Origin: an uncultured Lachnospiraceae bacterium
GTDB taxonomy: Bacteria > Bacillota > Clostridia > Lachnospirales > Lachnospiraceae
Direction of reading: 5' to 3'
Assembly: GCA_910578825.1 (NCBI GenBank)
Contig: CAJTSB010000022.1
Span: forward strand, 1-50,350
DNA length: 50,350 nt
In this document: positions 41,781 to 50,350 of the stretch, piece after piece
Layout: the number at the start of each line of letters is the position of its first letter
Position numbering within the stretch: the stretch's first letter is position 1
Made by a program: the position numbers and the translations under genes
The notes under the pieces: generated by a model
Told to the model about the DNA's origin: nothing
The model's database searches: none
What the model saw: only the letters and a program-made list of their open reading frames with translations

Positions 41781-42956
41781 ATGTTATATAGAAAGAATCC
41801 AGTCAATCAGAAAGAACTTTCGATTTTAGGTTATGGATGTCTGCGTTTTTCCAAAAAGGGGAAGGTGATTGATCAGGAGAAAGCAGAAGAAGAGATGCGC
41901 GCTGCCATAGAGCGTGGTGTAAATTATTTTGATACTGCATATACTTATGGAGGAAGTGAAGTCTGCCTGGGAAAATTTCTGGCAAAGGGCTATCGTGATA
42001 AAGTAAATATTGCAACAAAGCTGCCCCATTACTTTATTAAAAAAGAGGGGGATATGGAGCGGTATTTTATGGAAGAGCTGAAACGGCTGCAGACAGATCA
42101 TGTAGAATATTATCTGATGCATATGCTCAATGATGTGGAAAGATGGGAGTATTTGCAGTCATTTGGAATCAGGGAATGGATTGAGGAGAAAAAGGCCAAA
42201 GGGCAGATTGAGAATATTGGTTTTTCATTTCACGGCGGTACGGAGAATTTCAAGAAGGTCCTGGATGCATATGACTGGGATTTCTGCCAGATTCAGTATA
42301 ATTATATGGATGAACATTCTCAGGCGGGAAGGAGAGGACTTCAGTATGCGCATGAGAAGGGTTTGCCCGTAATTATTATGGAGCCGCTCAGAGGCGGACG
42401 CCTGGTAAACGGTCTTCCTTCGGATGCAGTGAAATTGTTTGAGGCGGAAAAGCCCAGGCGGAGTCCGGCGGAATGGGGACTGCGCTGGCTGTGGAATCAA
42501 CCGGAGGTAACCGTAGTGCTTTCCGGCATGAACGATATTGCGCAGGTAGAGGAAAATGTCAGGATTGCTGCAGATGCCAGAGTTGGATGCATGACAGCGC
42601 ATGAGTTGGAAGTGATTGAAAAGGTCAAGGCGGAGATAAATCGTTCTGTCAGGGTTCCCTGTACCGGCTGCGGTTACTGTATGCCCTGTCCGGCAGGCGT
42701 GGATATACCGGCATGTTTTGCGGCATATAATACAAGATATACGGATAGCTGGTATCAGGGCATGAAGGCTTATATGATGTGTACCACCTTTCGCACGGAA
42801 CTCAGCAATGCGTCGAAATGCGTGAAATGCGGCAAATGCGAGCAGCACTGTCCGCAAGGCATTTCGATTCGCAAAGAGCTGATACAGGTGAAGAAACATA
42901 TGGAAACGCCAATCTATCATGTTGCAAAAGCCATCCTGAAAAAAAGAAAATATTGA
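41781..42956 (+). CDS. Aldo/keto reductase with C-terminal 2[4Fe-4S] ferredoxin domain
   Basis: A 391-residue protein. The TIM barrel (1-285) keeps Asp51, Tyr55, Lys80 and His114 of the aldo/keto reductase tetrad (FDTAYTYGG, ATKLPH, MHML). The C-terminal part binds two iron-sulfur clusters: C294, C297, C300, C303 (CTGCGYCMPC), and C347, C350, C353, C357 (CVKCGKCEQHC). This fusion is common in anaerobes and probably uses ferredoxin-type electrons; the substrate is unknown. AAGGAGG precedes the ATG. No clear promoter lies between the tRNA terminator and this gene. A 13-codon reading frame lies upstream. Confidence 0.92.
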   Translation: MLYRKNPVNQKELSILGYGCLRFSKKGKVIDQEKAEEEMRAAIERGVNYFDTAYTYGGSEVCLGKFLAKGYRDKVNIATKLPHYFIKKEGDMERYFMEELKRLQTDHVEYYLMHMLNDVERWEYLQSFGIREWIEEKKAKGQIENIGFSFHGGTENFKKVLDAYDWDFCQIQYNYMDEHSQAGRRGLQYAHEKGLPVIIMEPLRGGRLVNGLPSDAVKLFEAEKPRRSPAEWGLRWLWNQPEVTVVLSGMNDIAQVEENVRIAADARVGCMTAHELEVIEKVKAEINRSVRVPCTGCGYCMPCPAGVDIPACFAAYNTRYTDSWYQGMKAYMMCTTFRTELSNASKCVKCGKCEQHCPQGISIRKELIQVKKHMETPIYHVAKAILKKRKY

Positions 42957-43043
42957 GAGAATGTAAAAAACTGCGGATTTATAGAGAAAAAATAAAGGAA
43001 ATGAAAGATTTATGCGGAATATATCATGTAGAGGTGATGTGGA

Positions 43044-44051
43044 TTGCTCATTCGGGAAAATATAGAACTTTTGGAGCGGACATATTTGAGCCCTTTTGCA
43101 ACATTGAGCGAGAACTCCAGGGGGCGTGACAGAGAAGAGATGCAGTGTGATATCCGTCCGGTGTTTCAGAGAGACCGTGACAGGATTTTACACTGTAAAT
43201 CGTTTCGCCGTCTGAAACATAAGACACAGGTTTTCCTGTCGCCGAAGGGAGATCATTACCGCACCAGACTCACCCACACGCTGGAAGTTTCCCAGAATGC
43301 CCGTACGATTGCCAAGGCGCTGCGGCTGAATGAAGATCTGGTGGAGGCGATTGCACTGGGACATGACCTGGGGCATACGCCTTTTGGACATGCAGGGGAA
43401 CGCATTCTGAATACCATCTGTGAGGGCGGGTTTCGGCATAATGAGCAGAGTGTTCGAATCGTGGAGCGACTGGAGAAAGATGGAATGGGACTGAATCTGA
43501 CCTGGGAGGTAAGGGATGGAATTTTAAATCATCAGACGAGTCTGATGCCCTCCACTCTGGAAGGGAAGATTGTCCGTCTATCCGATAAGATTGCGTATAT
43601 CAACCATGATATTGATGATGCGATTCGGGCGCGTGTCTTGGAAGAGGGGGATATTCCGGGGGAATACCGGGAGATTCTCGGAGAGACGACCAGGAAACGT
43701 CTGGATAATCTGATTCATAACATAATCACCAACAGTCTGGGGACGAATGATATCTGTATGTCGCAGGAGGTGGAACATGCAATGCGGGATTTGCGTAAGT
43801 TCATGTTTGAGAAAGTATATTGCAATCCTGTGGCAAAAAGAGAGGAAGAGCGGGCGGAGGGTCTGCTTAGCCGATTGTATCAATATTACATAGAGCATGT
43901 AGATATACTTCCGGCGTGGTATCTTGCGATGATGGATCAGGGACAGACGAAGGAACGCGTCGTCTGTGACTATATTGCAGGCATGACGGATCAGTATGCG
44001 ATTGCCAAGTTTGAAGAATATTTTATGCCGAAGGCATGGCAGGTGAATTGA
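43044..44051 (+). CDS. dgt: Deoxyguanosinetriphosphate triphosphohydrolase-like HD protein
   Basis: A 335-residue HD-domain enzyme of the Dgt class that removes triphosphate from dNTPs, controlling pool size. The metal site has the H...HD...D pattern: RLTHTLEVSQ, IALGHDLGHTPFGHAGE and SDKIAYINHDIDDA. The N-terminal RPVFQRDRDRILHCKSFRRLKHKTQVF is typical. The TTG at 43044 is chosen because GAGGTGAT lies 5 bases upstream; the next ATG would cut off the N-terminal conserved region. dnaG follows after 12 bases, a common Clostridia arrangement. Confidence 0.9.
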   Translation: MLIRENIELLERTYLSPFATLSENSRGRDREEMQCDIRPVFQRDRDRILHCKSFRRLKHKTQVFLSPKGDHYRTRLTHTLEVSQNARTIAKALRLNEDLVEAIALGHDLGHTPFGHAGERILNTICEGGFRHNEQSVRIVERLEKDGMGLNLTWEVRDGILNHQTSLMPSTLEGKIVRLSDKIAYINHDIDDAIRARVLEEGDIPGEYREILGETTRKRLDNLIHNIITNSLGTNDICMSQEVEHAMRDLRKFMFEKVYCNPVAKREEERAEGLLSRLYQYYIEHVDILPAWYLAMMDQGQTKERVVCDYIAGMTDQYAIAKFEEYFMPKAWQVN

Positions 44052-44063
44052 AAGGAGAAATCA

Positions 44064-45833
44064 ATGCCATATTATTCTGATGAACTGATCGAAGAGGTTC
44101 GTTCCGCCAATGATATTGTGAATGTAATCTCTGATTATGTGCGGTTGCAGAAGAAGGGCAGTACCCATTTTGGACTCTGTCCTTTTCATAATGAGAAGAC
44201 GCCTTCGTTTTCTGTGAGCCAGAATAAGCAGATTTATCACTGTTTCGGTTGTGGCGCAGGCGGAAACGTCATTACTTTCCTGATGCAGTATGAGAATTAT
44301 ACTTTTCCGGAAGCATTGCAGGCGCTTGCACAGAGAGCGGGAATTACGCTTCCCATACAGGAGATGACCGGCAGGGCGAGGCAGGAAGCGGATAAGCGTG
44401 CGCGGATATTAGAGGTCAATAAGACGGCGGCAAAATATTTTTATGCACAGCTTCGGATGGAGCAGGGGCAAAATGGAATGCAATACTTAAAGAGGCGGGG
44501 GCTTGATTCTGAGACTTTAAAAAAATTCGGCCTGGGGTATTCGAATAAATTCAGTGATGATTTATACAAATATCTTCGCCAGCAGGGGTATGGGGACGAA
44601 CTGCTTAAGGATTCCGGACTTGTCACAATTGATGAAAAGCGTGGAGGACGCGATAAATTCTGGAACCGCGTCATGTTTCCTATTATGGACGTCAACAGCC
44701 GTGTGATCGGGTTTGGCGGGCGCGTGATGGGAGATGGGGAACCCAAATATCTGAATTCCCCGGAAACGATGATTTTTGATAAGAGCCGTAATCTTTACGG
44801 GTTAAATATTGCAAGAAAATCGAGGAAACATTTTATTTTGCTGTGCGAGGGATATATGGATGTGATTGCGCTGCATCAGGCAGGATTTGACAATGCGGTT
44901 GCGTCGCTTGGTACTTCTTTTACAGAAGGACATGCAAATCTGCTGAAACGGTATACCAAAGAAGTTTACTGCACATTTGACAGCGATGGAGCCGGAATCA
45001 AGGCCGCCCTGCGTGCAATTCCGATTTTGAAGGAGGCGGGGCTTACCGCTCGCATTGTGCGAATGAAACCTTACAAAGACCCGGATGATTTCATCAAGGC
45101 GGAGGGTGCGGATGCCTATCAGAGGCGGATTGATGAGGCGCAGAACAGCTTTTTGTTTGAAGTGGAAGTGTTAGAGCAGGAGTATGATTTGAATGATCCT
45201 GAGAGCAAGACAGCTTTTTTTGGCGCGGTTGCAAGGAAAATTTTAACGTTTGAGGAGGAGTTAGAACGCAATAATTATATAGAGGCGGTTGCAGAGAAAT
45301 ATCAGACAGGATTTGAAAATCTGCGCAAACTGGTAGCACACCAGGGAACACGCGCAGGACTTACCAGGGAGAGAAAACCTCTGAAATCAGGAATCAGTGA
45401 GAAGAAAAGAAAAGAAGACGGAATGAAACAGTCTCAGAAACTGATGCTCACATGGCTGATTGAGGAGCCGGAACTTTTTGAACGGGTAAGTCCCTATCTG
45501 GGACCGGACGATTTTACAGAGGAATTATATCAGAAAGCGGCAGAGCTTGTGTTTTCCCAGCATCAGGAAGGAAAGATTTCTCCTGCCGGAATCATCAGTA
45601 TGTTTGTGGAGGAAGAACAGCAGAGAGAGATTGCAGGACTGTTTCACGCCAGGCTAAAGGAGGTTAGCACGCCAGCCGAAAAGGAGAAGGCTTTGTGGGA
45701 GACAGTCATCCGTTTGAAGGAAAACAGCATCAACGATCGTTCCAGACATTTAGAGCCGACTGACATGGAGGGACTGCAGAAACTGATCGCGGATAAGAAA
45801 GAGTTGGAGCGGTTAAAAAAGCAATCGGTATAA
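44064..45833 (+). CDS. dnaG: DNA primase
   Basis: DnaG makes RNA primers at the replication fork with DnaB helicase. The 589-residue protein has a CHC2 zinc finger (C39, H42, C60, C63: LCPFHNEKTPSF, YHCFGCGAGG), a TOPRIM core (LLCEGYMDVIALHQAGFDNAVA and TFDSDGAGIKAALRA) and a C-terminal helicase-binding part after about 440. Length is normal. AAGGAG precedes the ATG. The sequence runs into rpoD after about 50 bases, in the classical dnaG-rpoD pairing. Confidence 0.96.
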   Translation: MPYYSDELIEEVRSANDIVNVISDYVRLQKKGSTHFGLCPFHNEKTPSFSVSQNKQIYHCFGCGAGGNVITFLMQYENYTFPEALQALAQRAGITLPIQEMTGRARQEADKRARILEVNKTAAKYFYAQLRMEQGQNGMQYLKRRGLDSETLKKFGLGYSNKFSDDLYKYLRQQGYGDELLKDSGLVTIDEKRGGRDKFWNRVMFPIMDVNSRVIGFGGRVMGDGEPKYLNSPETMIFDKSRNLYGLNIARKSRKHFILLCEGYMDVIALHQAGFDNAVASLGTSFTEGHANLLKRYTKEVYCTFDSDGAGIKAALRAIPILKEAGLTARIVRMKPYKDPDDFIKAEGADAYQRRIDEAQNSFLFEVEVLEQEYDLNDPESKTAFFGAVARKILTFEEELERNNYIEAVAEKYQTGFENLRKLVAHQGTRAGLTRERKPLKSGISEKKRKEDGMKQSQKLMLTWLIEEPELFERVSPYLGPDDFTEELYQKAAELVFSQHQEGKISPAGIISMFVEEEQQREIAGLFHARLKEVSTPAEKEKALWETVIRLKENSINDRSRHLEPTDMEGLQKLIADKKELERLKKQSV

Positions 45834-45834
45834 T
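45804..45834 (+). promoter_or_regulatory. Possible internal promoter for rpoD
   Basis: TATAAT (45829-45834) overlaps the dnaG stop. TTGGAG (45804-45809) lies 19 bases upstream, longer than ideal. Confidence 0.35.
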
Positions 45835-45884
45835 GTTACTATTTAAGGACAAAATATAAACAACGAATGGAAGGAAGAAACGAA

Positions 45885-46988
45885 ATGGAAGAAAAAAGTG
45901 CGAAATTTGTTGAGAAACTACAGGAATTGTTAGCGATAGCAAAGAAGAAGAAAAATGTTCTGGAATATCGGGAGATTAGTGATTTCTTTCATGACATGGA
46001 GCTGGATGCAGAACAGTTTGAGAAAATTTTAGATTTTTTGGAGACCAACAATATTGATGTGCTGCGGATTTCGGAGGATGAAGATGAGGAGGATATTCTC
46101 ATTGATGAAGACGAAGAAGTCGAAGTTGAGAACATCGACCTTTCCGTTCCGGATGGTATTTCCATTGAAGATCCCGTTCGTATGTATTTGAAAGAGATTG
46201 GAAAGGTAGCGCTTTTAAGCGCAGAAGAGGAAATTGATCTGGCAAAACGCATGGAACTTGGAGATCAGGAGGCTAAGAAACGTCTGGCGGAGGCAAATCT
46301 GCGCCTGGTTGTTTCCATTGCCAAGCGTTATGTGGGCCGCGGCATGTTATTTCTTGATTTGATTCAGGAAGGGAACCTGGGGCTTATTAAAGCAGTCGAG
46401 AAGTTTGATTACCGTAAGGGATACAAGTTTTCCACTTATGCGACCTGGTGGATTCGTCAGGCAATCACAAGAGCCATTGCAGACCAGGCGCGTACTATCC
46501 GTATTCCGGTGCATATGGTGGAGACCATTAACAAGTTAATTCGTGTGTCGAGGCAGTTGTTGCAGGAGTTAGGACGGGAGCCGACCCCGGAAGAGATTGC
46601 AGAAGAGATGAATATGCCGGTGGAGCGTGTGCGGGAGATTTTAAAGATTTCTCAGGAACCGGTTTCTTTGGAGACGCCGATTGGAGAAGAAGAAGACAGC
46701 CATCTGGGTGATTTTATTCAGGATGACAATGTACCGGTGCCGGCGGAGGCGGCGGCGTTTACGCTGTTAAAAGAGCAGTTGGTAGAGGTGTTGAGCACTC
46801 TGACAGAGCGAGAGCAGAAGGTACTGCGCCTGCGTTTTGGACTGGACGATGGACGAGCCAGAACACTGGAAGAAGTTGGCAAAGAATTTAACGTGACAAG
46901 GGAGCGGATTCGCCAGATTGAAGCGAAGGCGCTGCGCAAGCTGCGTCACCCCAGCCGCAGCCGCAAACTGAAAGATTATTTAGACTAA
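45885..46988 (+). CDS. rpoD: Primary sigma factor RpoD (sigma-A)
   Basis: The housekeeping sigma factor, 367 residues. An acidic N-terminal region (about 1-85, EDEDEEDILIDEDEEVEVE) stands in for region 1.1. Region 1.2 is DPVRMYLKEIG. Region 2 has the -10-binding and melting helix KGYKFSTYATWWIRQAITRAIADQ. Region 3 is VHMVETINKL. Region 4 has the -35 helix-turn-helix TLEEVGKEFNVTRERIRQIEAKALRKLRHPSRS. AAGGAAG lies 7 bases before the ATG at 45885; the ATG at 45867 has none. The consensus promoters found in this window fit this factor. Confidence 0.96.
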   Translation: MEEKSAKFVEKLQELLAIAKKKKNVLEYREISDFFHDMELDAEQFEKILDFLETNNIDVLRISEDEDEEDILIDEDEEVEVENIDLSVPDGISIEDPVRMYLKEIGKVALLSAEEEIDLAKRMELGDQEAKKRLAEANLRLVVSIAKRYVGRGMLFLDLIQEGNLGLIKAVEKFDYRKGYKFSTYATWWIRQAITRAIADQARTIRIPVHMVETINKLIRVSRQLLQELGREPTPEEIAEEMNMPVERVREILKISQEPVSLETPIGEEEDSHLGDFIQDDNVPVPAEAAAFTLLKEQLVEVLSTLTEREQKVLRLRFGLDDGRARTLEEVGKEFNVTRERIRQIEAKALRKLRHPSRSRKLKDYLD

Positions 46989-47050
46989 GCATGAGGGAGC
47001 GCTGATGTCTGGTTTAAAGCTGTAAATGCGAAGTCGAAAGGAGGTTTATC

Positions 47051-47758
47051 GTGCTGTCACAGAGATTACAGGCTGTTGCAGACCTGGTGGGGGAAACTGG
47101 GGTTGTGGCGGATGTAGGGACGGATCATGGATACATACCTGTCTTTCTCGTTTCGTCCGGGAAGGCAGAACGGGCAATTGCTATGGATGTGAATGTAGGT
47201 CCTCTGACGCGGGCGCAGGAGCATATCCGGCAGTCTGGACTGGGAGAACAGATTGAGTCCCGACTTTCAGACGGATTGACGGCGTTGCAGCCAGAAGAGG
47301 CGCAGGTCATTGTAATTGCGGGTATGGGCGGCGCATTGATGGCACGGATTCTTGCGGATGGGCGAAGGGTTGCGCGCACGGCCAGACGTCTCATATTGCA
47401 ACCGCAGTCGGAATTGTATTTCTTCCGGCGCTTTCTGATAGAAGAGGGATATCGTATTGTTGAGGAGGATATGGTATTTGAGGATGGAAAGTATTACAGC
47501 ATGATGGCTGTGGAGGCAGTTTCATCCGATGTTCAGACCGACACGAGAGAAATGACGGAGGCAGAGCTGACATATGGGCCGTTGCTGCTTGCCCGTAATC
47601 ATCCCGTACTTCAACAATACCTTTTGCGTCAGAGGGGACAGAAACAGAAGATACTGGATAATCTCAGGAAGAATGCCAGACAGGACGCATCGAAACGGGA
47701 AATGCAGATTACAAAGGAACTGGCAGTGATAGAGAAAATAATGGAACACGATTCGTAA
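47051..47758 (+). CDS. trmK: tRNA (adenine-22-N1)-methyltransferase TrmK
   Basis: TrmK methylates N1 of A22 in the D-loop of tRNA. The 235-residue Rossmann-fold protein has SAM motif I VVADVGTDHGYIP (18-30), the motif IV-type IAGMGGALM, and a C-terminal coiled coil after about 175. GTG at 47051 is the start, supported by AAAGGAGG upstream. The gene directly follows rpoD (62 bases) and precedes the Nif3-like gene, the usual Firmicutes order. Confidence 0.93.
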   Translation: MLSQRLQAVADLVGETGVVADVGTDHGYIPVFLVSSGKAERAIAMDVNVGPLTRAQEHIRQSGLGEQIESRLSDGLTALQPEEAQVIVIAGMGGALMARILADGRRVARTARRLILQPQSELYFFRRFLIEEGYRIVEEDMVFEDGKYYSMMAVEAVSSDVQTDTREMTEAELTYGPLLLARNHPVLQQYLLRQRGQKQKILDNLRKNARQDASKREMQITKELAVIEKIMEHDS

Positions 47759-47816
47759 TTTGTATGGGGCAGAGTTTTTCTGCCCTCACATAATATTCAG
47801 GGAAGGAGCAGGTATT

Positions 47817-48599
47817 ATGACGTGCCGTGAAATCATAGCATTGTTACAGGAGCAGTCGCCGGAAGAGTTCGCCTGTGACTGGGACAATGTGGGGCTTTTG
47901 GTAGGAGATTTTGAACAGAGAATCGGTAAAATTTACATTGCGTTGGATGCGACGGAGGAGACGATTGCAGAGGCAGTGAAGGAGAAGGCGGATTTATTGC
48001 TGACGCACCATCCCATGATTTTTAAGGGACTGAAAAAGGTCAATACGCAGGATTTTACTGGAAAACGCGTAGTAAAACTGATTCAGAATAACATATCTTG
48101 TTATGCCATGCATACGAATTTTGATGTGCGGGGCATGGCAGAGCTTGCCGCAGAGCGGATGGAGCTGATAGATTGTGCGGTTCTGGACGTTACCTGTGAG
48201 CAGGGAGGTATCTGTGAGGGAATCGGAAGGGTTGGTACATTGCCGGAGCAAATGACGCTGGAGGTTTGTGTGGAACGCGTGAAACAGGCGTACGATGTGG
48301 ACACGGTAAAAGTGTTTGGTGATTTGGGACAGCGTGTGAGAAGAGCCGCCATATCTCCAGGTTCCGGTAAGAGCGTTATTTCGTGCGCACTTCGGGCAGG
48401 TGCAGAGGTGCTTGTTACCGGCGATATCGACCATCATGAAGGTATTGACGCGGCAGATCAGGGGCTTTCGATTATTGACGCCGGGCATTATGGGGTGGAA
48501 AAATTGTTTATTCCCTATATGGTGCAATATCTAAAGAGCCGGACCGACGCCATTGAGATTATGGGTCAGCCGGTAAAACAGCCGTTTCGTTACCTGTAA
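47817..48599 (+). CDS. Nif3-like dinuclear metal-centre protein (DUF34)
   Basis: A 260-residue hexameric Nif3-family protein with a conserved dinuclear metal site. Ligand positions include LLLTHHPMIF (H64, H65) and the C-terminal DIDHHEG and DAGHYGVEK. The family is linked to GTP cyclohydrolase-I-like or metal-handling roles that are not settled. This member lacks the PII-like insert of the long YqfO type. ATG at 47817 follows GGAAGGAG; an earlier in-frame ATG has no ribosome site. Its neighbour trmK is a conserved pairing. Confidence 0.9.
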   Translation: MTCREIIALLQEQSPEEFACDWDNVGLLVGDFEQRIGKIYIALDATEETIAEAVKEKADLLLTHHPMIFKGLKKVNTQDFTGKRVVKLIQNNISCYAMHTNFDVRGMAELAAERMELIDCAVLDVTCEQGGICEGIGRVGTLPEQMTLEVCVERVKQAYDVDTVKVFGDLGQRVRRAAISPGSGKSVISCALRAGAEVLVTGDIDHHEGIDAADQGLSIIDAGHYGVEKLFIPYMVQYLKSRTDAIEIMGQPVKQPFRYL

Positions 48600-48656
48600 T
48601 GATTTTTATGGGGTGTTTATGTTTCTTGACAATAATGCTGTAAAACGGAGGAGACG

Positions 48657-50321
48657 ATGAAGAAATCGATGTATCAAATCAAAGTCAACGGGGAGGAAAA
48701 ACAGTATCCGGCAGGCACATCCTTTATGGAGCTTGCCAGAGAATACCAGCCGAAGTACGAAGATGATATCGTGCTGGTGATGTTCAATAACCGCTTGAAG
48801 GAATTACATAAGACTGTTAAGGCGGATGGGGAGCTGACATTTGTGACGACCAGAGACCGGGCGGGAAGGAAGGCGTACCGGCGCAGCGTTACATTTATGA
48901 TGCAGCGCGCGATTCACAATCTTTCGGAGGAGGATAAACAATCCGTATCTGTGCGCGTGGAACATTCTATCAGCCAGGGATATTACTGTGAGCTGACGGG
49001 GGCGACGCCGGATGAGACGTATATTTCCCGCTTAAAGAAAGAGATGACCAGACTTGCAGCAGAACAGATTCCGATTCAGAAAAAAAGCATCTCTACGGAT
49101 GAGGCAGTTGCTTTGTTTCGGGAACTGGGGATGCATGATAAGGAGCGTTTGTTTGCGTACCGGCGCAGTTCTAAGGTAAATATTTACAGCATTGGCAGGT
49201 ATGAGGATTATTTTTACGGCTATATGGTGCCGGATACCGGGTATCTGAAATATTTTGAACTGGAATTGTATGCGGGTGGGTTTGTGCTGCTGTTTCCGGA
49301 TAAGGATACGAGGACGCCGTCAAAGTTCATGCCATCCCACAAATTATTCCATGTGCTGCGGGAGTCGGCGGAATGGGGAGAAAAGCTTGATATTGGAACG
49401 ATTGGCGCATTAAATGATGCGATTGCGCAGGGGCGCATCCGCGATGTGATTCTTGTGTCGGAGGCGTTGATGGAGCGCAAAATCGGCAGGATGGCAGAAG
49501 AGATTGCCGCTATGCCGGATAAGAAATTTGTGATGATTGCAGGACCGTCCTCTTCCGGAAAGACGACGTTTTCACATCGGCTTTCCATCCAGATGATGGC
49601 GCAGGGATTAAAACCGCACCCGATTGCGCTTGACGATTACTATGTGGACCGGGTGGATACGCCCAAACATCCGGACGGGACCTATAATTTTGAATGTCTG
49701 GAGGCATTGGATATTGAGCTGTTCAACCGTGATATGTCCGCGTTGCTGGCAGGTGAACGCGTAGAGCTGCCTGTTTATAATTTCCGCACCGGGAAACGTG
49801 AGTATAAGGGAAAGTATAAACAGCTTGGGAAGAATGATATTCTTGTTTTGGAGGGAATTCACGGATTAAATGACAAATTGTCCTATTCCCTTCCTAAATC
49901 GAGTAAACTGAAGATTTATATCAGTGCCCTGACGCAGTTAAATATTGATGAGCATAACAGCCTTCCAACCACCGATGGCAGAATGATACGGCGTATGGTA
50001 CGGGATGCCCGCACCAGAAATCTTTCGGCGAAGGAAACGATTGCCATGTGGGGCTCCGTGCGCAAGGGCGAGGAACAGTATATCTTCCCCTTCCAGGAGG
50101 AGGCGGATATCATGTTCAATTCAGCGTTGATTTATGAGCTTGCCGTGCTCAAACAGTATGCAGAGCCTCTGTTGTTTCAAATTGATAAGAGCAGCCCGGA
50201 ATACCTGGAGGCAAAACGTCTGCTGAAGTTTCTGGATTATTTTCTGCCGGTGCCAAGCGAAGATATCGGCAGGAATTCCATTTTGCGGGAATTTATTGGC
50301 GGAAGCTGCTTTAATGTATAG
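48657..50321 (+). CDS. Uridine-kinase/phosphoribulokinase-like nucleoside kinase with N-terminal TGS and ThrRS-type domain
   Basis: A 554-residue protein. Residues 5-65 are a TGS-like domain. About 65-200 resembles the second additional domain of threonyl-tRNA synthetase. A middle region leads to a uridine-kinase-type P-loop kinase domain: GPSSSGKTTFSHR (about 295-307) and PIALDDYYVDRVDTPKHPDGTYNFE. The last third includes NSLPTTDGRMIRRMVRD. Such proteins are annotated as uridine or nucleoside kinases; the role of the N-terminal domains is unclear. CGGAGGAG precedes the ATG. A hairpin at the window end may be its terminator. Confidence 0.9.
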   Translation: MKKSMYQIKVNGEEKQYPAGTSFMELAREYQPKYEDDIVLVMFNNRLKELHKTVKADGELTFVTTRDRAGRKAYRRSVTFMMQRAIHNLSEEDKQSVSVRVEHSISQGYYCELTGATPDETYISRLKKEMTRLAAEQIPIQKKSISTDEAVALFRELGMHDKERLFAYRRSSKVNIYSIGRYEDYFYGYMVPDTGYLKYFELELYAGGFVLLFPDKDTRTPSKFMPSHKLFHVLRESAEWGEKLDIGTIGALNDAIAQGRIRDVILVSEALMERKIGRMAEEIAAMPDKKFVMIAGPSSSGKTTFSHRLSIQMMAQGLKPHPIALDDYYVDRVDTPKHPDGTYNFECLEALDIELFNRDMSALLAGERVELPVYNFRTGKREYKGKYKQLGKNDILVLEGIHGLNDKLSYSLPKSSKLKIYISALTQLNIDEHNSLPTTDGRMIRRMVRDARTRNLSAKETIAMWGSVRKGEEQYIFPFQEEADIMFNSALIYELAVLKQYAEPLLFQIDKSSPEYLEAKRLLKFLDYFLPVPSEDIGRNSILREFIGGSCFNV

Positions 50322-50333
50322 CATGAGGAGGGA

Positions 50334-50350
50334 CCCAGCGTAGCTGGGAG
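50334..50350 (+). terminator. Likely terminator of the kinase gene, cut by the window end
   Basis: A 6-bp stem (50334-50339 with 50343-50348) with a 3-base loop starts 12 bases after the stop. Any T-run lies beyond the window. Confidence 0.35.

Noticed and set aside
47767..47785. Perfect 7-bp hairpin between trmK and the Nif3-like gene, as a terminator
   Set aside because: No T-run follows, and the two genes are normally co-transcribed.

Overview
The window looks like a chromosomal stretch from a Gram-positive, anaerobic Clostridia bacterium, most likely Lachnospiraceae. The signs are the gene orders plsX-acpP-rnc-smc-ftsY and dgt-dnaG-rpoD-trmK-nif3-like, strong AGGAGG-type ribosome sites, a FeoA/FeoA/FeoB iron system, oxygen-sensitive 4Fe-4S proteins, and secreted plant-glycan enzymes with BspA-type repeats or fibronectin-III tails. 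No phage, insertion sequence, CRISPR array or rRNA was seen. Two tRNA-Leu genes are present. All names come from reading motifs; no database search was run.

Layout. 1-720: an upstream gene's terminator and a DUF624 membrane protein. 877-3734: an AT-rich three-gene module (DUF262 protein, ABC-type ATPase, HNH protein) with Septu-like and GmrSD-like parts, probably anti-phage. 3796-10523: a core operon for lipid synthesis (plsX, acpP), RNA processing (rnc), chromosome condensation (smc) and protein targeting (ftsY). 10559-14792: ilvA, a secreted DUF4886 esterase-like protein and an HD-GYP protein. 14874-18157: a DtxR-family regulator divergent from feoA-feoA-feoB, with two matching operator-like palindromes. 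18238-22626: a very large secreted GH30-type glycosidase. 22687-25022 (minus): a stand-alone PqqD-like protein and an OPT peptide transporter. 25166-28645: an NSS transporter with a LytTR/AgrC-type two-component pair. 28792-31703: a diguanylate cyclase behind an unusual hairpin leader, and a Gfo/Idh/MocA oxidoreductase. 31756-34099 (minus): a polar amino-acid ABC importer. 34368-38431: a PL11 rhamnogalacturonan lyase and an RNA-methyltransferase-like protein. 38494-41663: two tRNA-Leu genes flanking an SdpI-like protein, a fructosamine-kinase-family protein and a secreted FN3 protein. 41781-50321: a ferredoxin-type aldo/keto reductase, dgt, dnaG, rpoD, trmK, a Nif3-like protein and a uridine-kinase-like protein.

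How the parts work together. The housekeeping blocks supply growth functions. Between them sit accessory blocks for degrading pectin or arabinogalactan (GH30, PL11, DUF4886 protein), taking up peptides, amino acids and ferrous iron, and sensing (c-di-GMP enzymes, AgrC/AgrA-type pair). The best candidate for an undescribed system is the 877-3734 module. The best regulatory candidates are the hairpin leader at 28702-28773, the hairpin that can hide the ribosome site at 18165-18223, and the two DtxR-type operators.
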